Positions 8,758 through 18,577 of a stretch of 64,000 nt of DNA are shown here, in pieces; within the stretch, counting starts at the first letter, position 1, and every line of letters begins with the position of its first letter. A program made the translations under genes and the position numbers. The stretch is from Nocardia crassostreae (GTDB taxonomy: Bacteria > Actinomycetota > Actinomycetes > Mycobacteriales > Mycobacteriaceae), in contig NZ_BDCH01000033.1 in the NCBI RefSeq assembly GCF_001613405.1, forward strand, positions 1-64,000, read 5' to 3'. Under the pieces are notes generated by a model that saw only the letters and a list, made by a program, of their open reading frames with translations, was not told where the DNA came from and did no database searches.

Positions 8758-10563
8758 CTACTTCCCGGTTTCCTTGCCGTTGTCCTTGATCGGCTTGCCG
8801 TCCGCGTCGAGCTTCACGTTCAGCCCCGCCTCCTGGCGCTGCTGCAAGGTGATCGGCGCGGGCGCCTCGGTGAGCGGGTCGACGCCGCCGCCGGACTTCG
8901 GGAAGGCGATGACCTCGCGAATGGAGTCCACACCGGCCAGCAGCGCGGTGATGCGGTCCCAGCCGAAGGCGATGCCGCCCATGGGCGGGGCGCCGAAGGA
9001 GAAGGCGTCGAGCAGGAAGCCGAACTTCTCCTGGGCCTCGTCGTGGTCGATGCCCATGACCTTGAACACGCGTTCCTGCACGTCGCGGCGGTGGATACGG
9101 ATGGAACCGCCGCCGATCTCATTGCCGTTGCAGACGATGTCGTAGGCGTAGGCCAGGGCCGCACCAGGATCAGTGTCGAAGGTGGCCAGATGCTCGGGCT
9201 TGGGCGAGGTGAACGCGTGGTGCACGGCGGTCCAGGCCGAATGGCCCAGCGCCACATCACCGCTCGCGGTGGCGTCGGCGGCGGGCTCGAACATGGGGGC
9301 GTCCACGATCCAGACGAAGGCCCAGGCGTTCTCGTCGATGAGGCCGCACTTGCGGGCGATCTCACCGCGCGCCGCGCCGAGCAGGGCCCGGCTGGGCTTC
9401 TGCTCACCGGCGGCGAAGAAGACGCAGTCACCCGGCTCCGCGCCGACCTGCTTGGCCAGACCCTCGCGCTCGGCATCGGTGAGGTTCTTGGCGACCGAGC
9501 CGCCGAGGGTGCCGTCCTCGTTGAAGGTGATGTAGGCCAGGCCCTTGGCGCCGCGCTGCTTGGCCCATTCCTGCCAGGCGTCGAACTGGCGGCGCGGCTG
9601 CGACCCGCCGCCCGGCATGACGACCGCACCGACGTAGGGAGCCTGGAACACGCGGAAGGACGTGTCCTTGAAGTACTCCATCATCTCGGTGATCTCGACC
9701 TCGAAGCGCAGGTCGGGCTTGTCCGAGCCGTAGCGGCGCATGGCCTCGGCGTAGGTCATGTGCGGGATCGGGGTCGGGATGTCGTAGCCGACCAGCTTCC
9801 ACAGCGCGGCCAGGATGTCCTCGGCCAGCAGGATGACGTCTTCCTGCTCGACGAAGCTCATCTCGATGTCGAGCTGGGTGAATTCGGGCTGGCGGTCGGC
9901 GCGGAAGTCCTCGTCGCGGTAGCAGCGCGCGATCTGGTAATAGCGCTCGATGCCGCCGACCATGAGCAGCTGCTTGAACAGCTGCGGGGACTGCGGCAGC
10001 GCGTAGAAGGAGCCGGGCTGCAAACGCGCGGGCACCAGGAAGTCGCGGGCGCCTTCCGGGGTGGACTTGGTCATGGTCGGGGTCTCGACCTCGACGAAGG
10101 CGTGCTTGCCCAGCACATCGCGGGCGGCCGCGTTGACCTTGGACCGCAGTCGGATGGCGTGACCGGGGCCTTCGCGGCGCAGGTCCAGGTAGCGGTACTT
10201 GAGGCGGGCTTCCTCGCCGGGCTCGTCGTCGAGCTGGAACGGGAGCGGCGCGGCCTCGTTGAGCACCTCGAGGTCGGTCACATTGACCTCGATGGCGCCC
10301 GTCGGGAGATTCGGGTTCTCGCTACCGGCCGGTCGGTTCTCGACCACTCCGGTGACCTTCACGACGAATTCATTGCGCAGCTTGTGGGCCTGTTCGGCAG
10401 GCACGCCCTCACGGAACACGACCTGCGACACACCCGACGCATCGCGCAGATCGATGAAGATCACGCCACCGTGGTCTCGCCGCCGGGCCACCCATCCGGT
10501 GAGGGTGACGGTCTGACCGGCGTGCTCGCTTCGCAGCGAACCAGCCAAGTGGGTGCGCAGCAC
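8758..10563 (-). CDS. aspS: Aspartyl-tRNA synthetase
   Basis: A 601-residue class II synthetase charging tRNA-Asp. The N-terminal OB-fold anticodon-binding domain (about residues 1-110, with GWVARRRDHGG) is followed by the catalytic core: motif 2 at RCYRDEDFRADRQPEFTQLD, the large bacterial-type insertion, and motif 3 at GGIAFGWDRI near the C-terminus. It corresponds to Rv2572c. Bacterial-type AspRS in actinobacteria is often non-discriminating and works with the GatCAB amidotransferase; that cannot be decided here. The ATG at 10563 gives the usual MLRTHLAG start. Confidence 0.97.
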   Translation of the reverse strand: MLRTHLAGSLRSEHAGQTVTLTGWVARRRDHGGVIFIDLRDASGVSQVVFREGVPAEQAHKLRNEFVVKVTGVVENRPAGSENPNLPTGAIEVNVTDLEVLNEAAPLPFQLDDEPGEEARLKYRYLDLRREGPGHAIRLRSKVNAAARDVLGKHAFVEVETPTMTKSTPEGARDFLVPARLQPGSFYALPQSPQLFKQLLMVGGIERYYQIARCYRDEDFRADRQPEFTQLDIEMSFVEQEDVILLAEDILAALWKLVGYDIPTPIPHMTYAEAMRRYGSDKPDLRFEVEITEMMEYFKDTSFRVFQAPYVGAVVMPGGGSQPRRQFDAWQEWAKQRGAKGLAYITFNEDGTLGGSVAKNLTDAEREGLAKQVGAEPGDCVFFAAGEQKPSRALLGAARGEIARKCGLIDENAWAFVWIVDAPMFEPAADATASGDVALGHSAWTAVHHAFTSPKPEHLATFDTDPGAALAYAYDIVCNGNEIGGGSIRIHRRDVQERVFKVMGIDHDEAQEKFGFLLDAFSFGAPPMGGIAFGWDRITALLAGVDSIREVIAFPKSGGGVDPLTEAPAPITLQQRQEAGLNVKLDADGKPIKDNGKETGK

Positions 10564-10681
10564 GGGATTCCTTTCGACGGGCTCGAAGCACCACGGGGTC
10601 GGCCGGGTGCGCTCTTATCGTAGAGAGACACGTTTGACTAGAGGAAACCGATATCCGCGCCGCCGTGCCAAGCTATGAGCC

Positions 10682-11605
10682 ATGACCTTCAACGAGGGCC
10701 TGCCAATCGACCCGGACCGGGTGCGAAGCGGTGGCGGCGGGCCGGGCATGGGCCGCGGTATGGTCCTCGGCGGTGGCGCCCTCGGCATCATCGCGCTCAT
10801 TGCGACGCTGCTGCTCGGCGGTGATCCCAGTAAGTGTGCTGGGGCAGTTCACCGGTGAGCAGGCGCAGCAGGAGGGGACCGTCGCCGGGACGCCCGACCA
10901 CTGCAAGACCGGCGCCGACGCCAATAAGTACGTGGACTGCCGCGTGGTGCTGACGGTGCAGAGCCTGGACTCGGTGTGGGGCGCCGAACTGGCCAAGCAG
11001 ACCGGCACCCGCTACACCGATCCCGCGGTGCGCCTGTTCTCCGGCGTGATCAGCACCGGCTGCGGCCGCGCCTCCTCGGCCGTCGGCCCCTTCTACTGTC
11101 CCGCCGATCAAACCGCCTACTTCGACACCGCCTTCTTCCAGGAGCTCAAGGACCGCTTCGGTTCCAGCGGCGGCCCCCTCGCCCAGGAATACGTGGTCGC
11201 CCACGAGGTCGGTCACCACATCCAGAACCTGCTCGGCGATCTGGGCCGCGCCCAACGCGATCCACAGGGCCCCGAATCCGGCGCGGTCCGCACCGAACTC
11301 CAAGCCGACTGCTACGCCGGATTCTGGGCCTACTGGGCCGACAAGCTCCCCGCCCCGGCTCCACCACCCCCTTCCTCCAGCCCCTCACCGAGAACGACGT
11401 CCGCGACGGCCTCTCCGCCGCCTCGGCCGTAGGCGACGACCGCATCCAGGAAAAGGCCACCGGCCGCGTGAACCCCGAAGCCTGGACCCACGGTTCGTCC
11501 GAACAACGCCAGAAATGGTTCCTCTCCGGCTACAAAACCGGCCAGGTCGCAGCATGCGACACCTACACCGCGCGCGATCTCGACAACCCGCCCGCCCTGC
11601 GCTGA
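10682..11605 (+). pseudogene. YpfJ-type neutral zinc metallopeptidase (Rv2575-like), two apparent frameshifts
   Basis: The start MTFNEGLPIDPDRVR at 10682 and one membrane segment read in frame for 58 codons to a TGA at 10856. The conserved body then appears in a second frame (GQFTGEQ, CKTGADANKYVDCRVV, zinc site HEVGHH, ELQADCYAGFW). The tail (FLQPLTENDVRDGLSAA, VGDDRIQ, WTHGSSEQRQ) is back in the first frame. The shifts lie at about 10826-10842, one base too many, and 11348-11360, one base too few. All family motifs are intact, so the gene is very recently broken or the sequence has errors. Family members are membrane-anchored peptidases of unknown substrate. Confidence 0.85.
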
Positions 11606-11629
11606 CCACCCACCCGAGACCGAACCCCC

Positions 11630-11664
11630 ACACACCGCGCCGCATTCGGCGCGGTGTGTTTCTG
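11630..11664 (+). terminator. Intrinsic terminator after the metallopeptidase gene
   Basis: ACACACCGCGCCG (11630-11642) pairs with CGGCGCGGTGTGT (11647-11659) around a 4-base loop, followed by a short T-rich run. Confidence 0.85.
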
Positions 11665-11752
11665 TCGGCGTGCCCAGGCGCCTGCCCACTCTGGCACGAG
11701 GCAGAATCACCGGCGGCGGGCGCATGCCCGCAATGGGATTCGGAGGATGCGA

Positions 11753-12319
11753 ATGCGAAGACTGGGTGCGAGAAGACAATTCGGGCAGGTGCTGCGGCGT
11801 GGGGCGGTGGTGGCGCTGGTCGCTGGTGCGATGTGCACCGGCGCAAGCGGTTTCGCGGCTGCCGACGATCCGGCGTTGATGCCGCCCGAGACCACCGCGC
11901 CCGCGCCCGCCACCACTCCGGCGGTAGCGGCGACCACCGTATTCACGCTGACCACCATGCCCAATGGCTGGCAGGCCCGCCTGGATCTTCGCCCGGTTCT
12001 CGAAATCCGCTCCGACGGGACCGCGGTGAAGCGGCCCGACGGCGGTCCGCAGGAAATCCAGGGCAGGGTCCCGGCCGAGGTGACCACCGCGGCCGCGGGT
12101 GAGATCCGTGCTCTCTCGCTGGTGGATCTGGGCACCCCCACTGTTACCGATCAGGGCAATTTGATCCTCGACTTCATGCCCGTTCCGCCGGATTCGGATG
12201 TGCACCTGATCGTGTACGCGCCCGAATCCGCCGAGGGTTTGACCGATGAGCAGAAGGCGGCCCGCGCCCGCTTCGCCACGGTCTACGACAAGTTGCTCAA
12301 CTCCTTCGTCGCGGGCTGA
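11753..12319 (+). CDS. Secreted protein of unknown function
   Basis: A 188-residue exported protein. The ATG at 11753 is chosen because GGAGG at 11742-11746 is spaced six bases from it. It gives an Arg-rich n-region (MRRLGARRQFGQVLRR), a hydrophobic core and a likely cleavage after the alanines near residue 36. A Pro/Thr/Ala linker follows, then a compact domain. I do not recognise the family. Its end overlaps the convergent flavin-type gene by 37 bases. Confidence 0.7.
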   Translation: MRRLGARRQFGQVLRRGAVVALVAGAMCTGASGFAAADDPALMPPETTAPAPATTPAVAATTVFTLTTMPNGWQARLDLRPVLEIRSDGTAVKRPDGGPQEIQGRVPAEVTTAAAGEIRALSLVDLGTPTVTDQGNLILDFMPVPPDSDVHLIVYAPESAEGLTDEQKAARARFATVYDKLLNSFVAG

Positions 12320-12807
12320 TTTCGCGCGCCGGGATCGGCCTGCCAGATGCGGCTGCGCAGGTCCCGGCCCCGGATCACCTGGATCCGCCACGGCTCGAGG
12401 CGCAGCACCCGGAGTTTGGGGTCGTCCGGGGAAGTCCAGAACTGCCCGAGGTGGTAGCCCGCGCCCCGGGGACTGGTGCGGCGGTACAGATCCCACACGT
12501 GTTCCTTGACCGCCAGGTCCTCCTCGCCAACCGCTACCGCGTCGATGGCGACCGAATTGTTGCCCGGGGCCCAATACGAGAAGTTGGTGTGCGGATTGCG
12601 CGCCAGATGCGCCTCCTTGACCGGGGTCCGATAGGTGGCCAGCCACCCCAGCGGCGCCCCATCCACGTTCTCCCACACCGGAATCAGCACCCGGGTGCGC
12701 GGCCGGTTCTTGGAATCGACGGTCACCATGGTCGCGTAGTTGATGGCCCCGACGTAGCTGTTGAACTCCGACTCGAGCTCGGCGAATCGCCCGACCTTCT
12801 TGCTCAT
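12283..12807 (-). CDS. Pyridoxamine 5'-phosphate oxidase-fold protein
   Basis: A 174-residue protein of the PPOX split-barrel superfamily, which binds FMN or F420 and reduces small substrates. Supporting features are INYATMVTVDSKNRPRTRV near the N-terminus, the KEAHLARNPHTNFSYW segment, and the RLEPWRIQVIRG tail typical of PPOX proteins. The ATG at 12807 is used; a longer open frame upstream (to 13203) overlaps the divergent AraC-type gene and has no family similarity. The cofactor cannot be told from the sequence alone. It is divergently transcribed from the regulator, which might control it. Confidence 0.8.
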   Translation of the reverse strand: MSKKVGRFAELESEFNSYVGAINYATMVTVDSKNRPRTRVLIPVWENVDGAPLGWLATYRTPVKEAHLARNPHTNFSYWAPGNNSVAIDAVAVGEEDLAVKEHVWDLYRRTSPRGAGYHLGQFWTSPDDPKLRVLRLEPWRIQVIRGRDLRSRIWQADPGARNQPATKELSNLS

Positions 12808-12934
12808 GCCCGCAATCTCCCTGCGACGTACTGCCTTCGATGTCCTGACAGCAACCAGATTCGCAGTCTCGATCTTCCACAACCAGTGACACCAATGCCG
12901 GGTATCACCAAATTCCTGCCATATCCTGACGGGC

Positions 12935-13486
12935 ATGAGCGCCGGTTCCGTCGCCCTCGTCGTCCCCGCCGAAATCGGGTTGTCGTCCTGGGACATGTAC
13001 GAGTTGAGCATCCCCGCAACAATTTTCGGCCGCCCCCAGCCCGACCTGTCCCCCGACTGGTACAGCCTCCGCCAGTGCGGAACCACAGACCGCCCCGGCG
13101 GCCAAGCCCAATTCATCGACCTCTCCATCCCCGCCACCGACGACCAAACCCTCACCCCCGTCCTCGATTGGGCCCGAGCCAACCTGGACCAGCCCCTCAC
13201 CATCGAAGACCTGGCCCGCCGCGCCGCCGTGAGCCCCTGTACCCTCTACCGCCGCCTCCAGGAATCAACCGGCACCACTCCCCTCCAATGGCTCCTGAAC
13301 CAACGCCTGTCCCGAGCCCAAACCCTCTTGGAGACAACACATCTCTCAATCGAGAAGGTCGCAGCCCTCAGCGGCCTGGGCACCGCCAACAACCTCCGCC
13401 ACCACTTCCTCAAACAAATCGGCATCTCCCCCACCGACTACCGCCGCGCCTTCCCCTGCCCACCCGACACCCCCGCCCCGGTGTGA
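12935..13486 (+). CDS. GlxA-type AraC regulator with most of the DJ-1/PfpI domain deleted
   Basis: A 183-residue protein. Residues 1-65 are the start of a class I glutamine-amidotransferase-like (DJ-1/PfpI) ligand domain (VALVVPAEIGLSSWDMYEL, TIFGRPQPDL). Then it jumps to the linker and a complete AraC-type double helix-turn-helix (LTIEDLARRAAVSPCTLYRR ... HLSIEKVAALSGLG). Family members are about 320 residues, so roughly 130 internal residues are missing without loss of frame. The DNA-binding half looks intact; ligand sensing is probably lost. Confidence 0.8.
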   Translation: MSAGSVALVVPAEIGLSSWDMYELSIPATIFGRPQPDLSPDWYSLRQCGTTDRPGGQAQFIDLSIPATDDQTLTPVLDWARANLDQPLTIEDLARRAAVSPCTLYRRLQESTGTTPLQWLLNQRLSRAQTLLETTHLSIEKVAALSGLGTANNLRHHFLKQIGISPTDYRRAFPCPPDTPAPV

Positions 13487-13495
13487 AACATCGTT

Positions 13496-13550
13496 GACCG
13501 GGAACTGGTGGCGGCCCCTTCTCGGCGTTTGCCGCCACCAGTTCCCGGTC
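13496..13550. terminator. Bidirectional terminator, 20-bp perfect hairpin
   Basis: GACCGGGAACTGGTGGCGGC (13496-13515) and its exact complement at 13531-13550 flank a 15-base loop. It lies between the convergent AraC-type gene (ends 13486) and the peptidase-like gene (ends 13554). Confidence 0.85.
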
Positions 13551-13553
13551 GTG

Positions 13554-14201
13554 TCAGGGCGCGGGGATGTCGACGGCGATTTCGCCACCGAGTTCGTAGC
13601 CGTCGGTCAGGCGGAGGTTGCCGCCACTCCAGAATCTGCCCGGGTCATACCAGTTCGGCCGCTTCTCGGGTAGCAGCCCCATGGACTGGTAGGTCATGGC
13701 GACGATCTCCGCGCAATAGGCGTTCTCCAGACCCGCTTCGGTGTCGCGCGGGCGCTTCGGACGTGGAACTCGGCCACGTAGCCACCGCCCGGCGAGCGCG
13801 CTGGTCGAGGGGAACGGCATGCCATCCAAACGGGCCACCGTGCGAAGCGCGGCATCCTCCATGTCGCGGGTGACGGGCCGATCCAGTTGGCGGAGCCAGG
13901 CTTGTTGTTCGTACTCGCCAGTCCACCGCAGGACAGCGGCGCGCAGGTCGTGCAGTTGGGCGCCCCGGTGGTGGTTCCCCGACCAGATATCCGGCAGCGC
14001 CCGGCCGAGCTCGGCATGCCAGATGAGGGCAGGCAGGTCATCGAGCACCAAAGCCATGCCGACGTGGTTGACAGGACTGTTGGTCAGCCCGCGTATCGCA
14101 CGGTCCGCACCGGAATGTCCACGAAACAACCAAAGATCACCGGTCCGAGTGAGCTCGACCGCTTCATCCAAACCGATCCTCGACAGCGCTTCACGTGGCA
14201 C
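13554..14201 (-). CDS. Permuted papain-fold (NlpC/P60- or YiiX-like) protein
   Basis: A 215-residue protein with the order expected of circularly permuted NlpC/P60 enzymes: an early histidine in NSPVNHVGMALVLDD (about residues 41-55) and a later cysteine in NAYCAEIVAMTYQSMG (about 160-175). The residue spacing and the Y-C-A-E context suggest an amidase or peptidase, acting on peptide or lipid bonds, but the third catalytic residue is not assigned. No signal peptide is seen, so it is probably cytosolic. Confidence 0.6.
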   Translation of the reverse strand: MPREALSRIGLDEAVELTRTGDLWLFRGHSGADRAIRGLTNSPVNHVGMALVLDDLPALIWHAELGRALPDIWSGNHHRGAQLHDLRAAVLRWTGEYEQQAWLRQLDRPVTRDMEDAALRTVARLDGMPFPSTSALAGRWLRGRVPRPKRPRDTEAGLENAYCAEIVAMTYQSMGLLPEKRPNWYDPGRFWSGGNLRLTDGYELGGEIAVDIPAP

Positions 14202-14213
14202 GCCGACTACCCT

Positions 14214-14405
14214 ATGCGCATGCGCTGGTGGAAAGTGCTCGGCTTGGCAGGGGCCGCGGGTGTCGCCGCAACCGGAGTAGTCATCGTCCGGTCCGAACGA
14301 AAACGCCGCGCCTACACCCCGGACCGGGTCCGAGACCGCCTACACGCCCGCCTGGACAATCACTCCGCCCCCGCCGAGCCAACCGGAGACGGCACACATC
14401 ACTGA
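14214..14405 (+). CDS. Small single-pass membrane protein
   Basis: A 63-residue protein starting at ATG 14214. A hydrophobic segment (VLGLAGAAGVAATGVVIV, residues 8-25) is followed by a basic, charged tail. It has no recognised family. It overlaps the convergent small gene by seven bases. The codon pattern and the clear membrane segment favour a real gene. Confidence 0.55.
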   Translation: MRMRWWKVLGLAGAAGVAATGVVIVRSERKRRAYTPDRVRDRLHARLDNHSAPAEPTGDGTHH

Positions 14406-14728
14406 GGCCGCGCCGCCGCCATCGCGGCCGCGACCGACCCGACATGAAGCTCGACCACCATGTCATCACCCTCGCGGCGGCCGCGTTCGGAGATAGCCAA
14501 CCCGATCAGCGCCAGTTCCGCAGCACGCTCCCGCAGGGCGTGCTGGTCAGGGGTTTCCGCACCGAGCTCATCGGTCTCGTCCCGATTCCAGGCAGCCACA
14601 GCCGCCTCGGCCAGCCCCAGCGGCAGGCGAACCGACACGAGGCCGACTCGAGGTGCGATCGACTCGCCGATCGCGGCGAGCACCTCCGAATCCTCGCGGT
14701 ATCTGGCGTATGGCCCCTGCTCGGTCAC
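14399..14728 (-). CDS. Small conserved-looking protein of unknown function
   Basis: A 109-residue protein from a GTG at 14728, only 11 bases below the stop of the upstream nucleotidyltransferase-like gene, so the two probably form one transcript. It is soluble and helical, with features such as YREDSEVLAAIGESIAP and LPLGLAEAAVAAWNRDE. I cannot assign a function. A longer open frame upstream is only a shadow of the nucleotidyltransferase gene. Confidence 0.5.
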   Translation of the reverse strand: MTEQGPYARYREDSEVLAAIGESIAPRVGLVSVRLPLGLAEAAVAAWNRDETDELGAETPDQHALRERAAELALIGLAISERGRREGDDMVVELHVGSVAAAMAAARPQ

Positions 14729-14739
14729 AAGCGGGCAGC

Positions 14740-15372
14740 CTACGCGGTGGGCGAGCCGGTGTGGTTCGACAGGACGTCGAGCCAGGGGTGTCCGGGATGT
14801 GCCCGGGACAGCCAAACGGACAGGCGGGAGCGCTGCGGTCGGTCCATGGCGGGGAGCACATGGCGGAAGTCCGATTCGTCTTTGGGGCGGCGGGATTTCG
14901 CTTTGAACAGCAGTGCTACCTCGGGGGTCAGGTAGGGGATGCCATCGGAGGTGCGGAGAATCAGGTCGGCGTGGGGCAGGGTGATCGCGGGATCGCGGCG
15001 GTAGACCCAGCGATCGCCGACGTGCGGTTCGCGGAATACGTCCAGGCGGTACCGGCCGATCGCCGGTTCGCGGAGCCAGGTCTGGTGGTGGGTGTGGGAC
15101 TGCTCGGGAAACGGCCAGGCGTGCCCGTCGCCGATGACATCCCATTCGTAGCCGGGGAATGCCGCCATGATCTCGGTGAATCGAGCTCGCGGAACCCCGA
15201 TTTCGAGATCGGAGTGGTCGCGTCCGAGGCCGCCTACGAACAGATCCAGCGCCCACCCGGCGGCGACATACCAGCACGGCCGGGTGTGCGACAGGCGTTC
15301 GGCGGCTTCGGCGGGAGTCCATGCGTGCCAGAGCCGCTCGCATTCCTCGGCGGGCAGCGGACGGGCGGGCAT
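14740..15372 (-). CDS. Nucleotidyltransferase-fold protein (aminoglycoside adenylyltransferase-like)
   Basis: A 210-residue protein. The segment CWYVAAGWALDLFVGGLGRD followed by HSDLEIGV is the signature of the minimal nucleotidyltransferase family related to ANT(2'')-like enzymes, with acidic residues in the DLEIG strand. The C-terminal half contains LTPEVALLFKAKSRRPKDESDF, also common in this family. The ATG at 15372 is used. Most relatives have unknown substrates, so antibiotic modification is only a possibility. Confidence 0.7.
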   Translation of the reverse strand: MPARPLPAEECERLWHAWTPAEAAERLSHTRPCWYVAAGWALDLFVGGLGRDHSDLEIGVPRARFTEIMAAFPGYEWDVIGDGHAWPFPEQSHTHHQTWLREPAIGRYRLDVFREPHVGDRWVYRRDPAITLPHADLILRTSDGIPYLTPEVALLFKAKSRRPKDESDFRHVLPAMDRPQRSRLSVWLSRAHPGHPWLDVLSNHTGSPTA

Positions 15373-15416
15373 GCGGATGAGACTCGAGGTGCGATGTCGT
15401 CTGCGGCAATCACCCG

Positions 15417-16513
<1,097 letters not shown>

Positions 16514-16517
<4 letters not shown>

Positions 16518-18466
16518 TTACCCCCTGTGGTGAGATAGGTCGCCCGCGCCCGCGCGGCGAAGGCTTTGCTCTGTTCCATCTCGGCGATCGAGCCATCAAG
16601 GGCCGCGTCGATGACACCGACCAGTTCCTGCGCGGAGAAGGCCGTCCCGGCGATCTTGGTCCACGGTTGCACGTCCACCAGATAGCGGGCGCGCAGCAGC
16701 ATGGCGAGCTGACCGCCGTTCATCTCCGGCGCGACCACGGTGCGATAGCGGCGCAGCACCTCACCGAGGTTGGCCGGGAACGGATTCAGATGCCGCAGAT
16801 GCGCCTGCGCCACCGGCACCCCGCGCCGCCGCGCCCGGCGGCACGCCTCGCCGATGGGCCCGTAGGAGCTGCCCCAGCCGATGAGCAGCAGTTCCGCGCG
16901 CTCACCCGGATCGTCCACCTCGAGATCGGGCACGGCGATACCGTCGATCTTGGCCTGCCGCAATCGCACCATGAGCTCGTGATTGGCCGGTTCGTAGGAG
17001 ATATTGCCGCTCCCGTCGGCCTTTTCGAGCCCGCCGATGCGATGTGCGCGCCCCTTGGTGCCGGGCACGGCCAGCGGCCGGGCCAGGGTCTCCGGATCGC
17101 GCGCGTAGGGCTGGAACGAATCGTCCTGCTCGCCACCGGGCTCGAATCCGGGATCGATGCGCGCCATCTGGTCGACCTGCGGAATCGCCCACGGCTCTGA
17201 ACCATTGGCAATGGCCCCGTCGGAGAGCAGCAGCACCGGCGTGCGATAGGTGAGCGCGATGCGCGCCGCCTCCACGGCGGCGTCGAAACAGTCGGCGGGC
17301 GAGCGCGGCGCCACCACCGGCACCGGCGATTCGCCATTGCGCCCGTAGAGCGCCTGCAGCAGATCGGCCTGCTCGGTCTTGGTGGGCAGTCCGGTGGACG
17401 GCCCGCCGCGCTGCACATCGATGATCACCAGCGGCAGTTCGGTCATGACCGCCAGCCCGATGGTCTCGCTCTTGAGCGCCAGCCCGGGCCCGGAGGTGCT
17501 GGTGACGCTGAGCGCACCGCCGAGCGACGCGCCCAGCGCCGCACCGATTCCGGCGATCTCGTCCTCGGCCTGGAGGGTGGTGATGCCGAAGTTCTTGTGC
17601 TTGCTCAGCTCGTGCAGGATGTCGGAGGCCGGAGTGATCGGATAGGTGCCCAGGAATACCGGCAGACCGGACAGTTGCCCGGCGGTCACAATGCCGTAAG
17701 CGAGGGCGGTATTACCGGTGATCTGCCCATAGGTGCCCGGTGGCAACGTCGCCGGAGCAATCTCGTAGGTGGTGGCGAATGCCTCGGTCGTTTCGCCATA
17801 ATTCCATCCGGCGCGAAATGCCAGGATATTCGCTTCGACCACATCCGGTTTGGCCGCGAATTTCTCCCGCACGAACTGTTCGGTGCCGCCGATGGGCCGC
17901 CCGTACATCCAGGACAGCAATCCCAGCGCGAACATATTCTTCGCCCGCTGCCCATCCTTTTTGCCGACCCCGGTGGGTTCGGTCGCCGCGAGCGTCAGCG
18001 AGGTCATGGGCACCTTGTGCACCACGAAATCGGTCAGCGTGTCATCGGTGAGCGGATCACCGGAGTACCCTACCTTGGCCAGATTCCGCTTGGTGAATTC
18101 ATCGGTGTTGACGATGAGCGTGGCCCCGCGCGCCAGGTCCTCCAGATTCGCCTTGAGCGCAGCGGGATTCATGGCCACCAGCACATCGGGCTGGTCACCA
18201 GCGGTGAGGATGTCGTAGTCGGCGATCTGGATCTGGAAGGAGGAGACGCCGGGCAGGGTGCCCTGGGGTGCGCGGATCTCGGCCGGGAAACTCGGTTGCG
18301 TGGCAAGGTCGTTGCCGAATGCGGCGGCCTCGTGCATGAACCGATCGCCGGTGAGCTGCATGCCGTCACCGGAATCGCCCGCGAAGCGAATTACGACCTT
18401 TTCCAATTTCTCTGCGGCGGCGCCGTTTCCGGCCGCCGCCACCGGGTTGTCATGCTGCGAAACCAT
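16514..18466 (-). CDS. korA: 2-oxoglutarate:ferredoxin oxidoreductase, alpha subunit
   Basis: A 650-residue fused gamma-alpha subunit. The gamma domain comes first (RFAGDSGDGMQLTGDRFM at about residues 28-45), followed by the pyrimidine-binding domain (GTYPITPASDILHEL) and the CoA/substrate part (STSGPGLALKSETIGLAVM, DVQRGGPSTGLPTKTEQ). It is the first gene of a korA-korB operon and matches Rv2455c. Unlike in M. tuberculosis, the pair lies here inside the aspS-hisS neighbourhood. Length is normal. Confidence 0.94.
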
Positions 18467-18577
18467 GCGCCTGCATCACTTCCTCGTCGAGTCAGAAGTA
18501 CCAACGCCAAACTACCCCGCTCTATTCGCGACACACCGGCGAAAGTGAGCGGTAGAACGCAGAGATTTACACCGGCG

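Noticed and set aside
8041..10623. Open frame of 860 codons on the plus strand opposite aspS
   Set aside because: It is a GC-rich antisense shadow with low-complexity composition. aspS on the other strand is unquestionable.
12808..13203. N-terminal extension of the PPOX gene
   Set aside because: It overlaps the divergent regulator and has no family similarity; the internal ATG gives the right N-terminus.
14729..15409. Upstream part of the long minus frame that contains the 109-residue gene
   Set aside because: It is out of frame with, and a shadow of, the nucleotidyltransferase-like gene.
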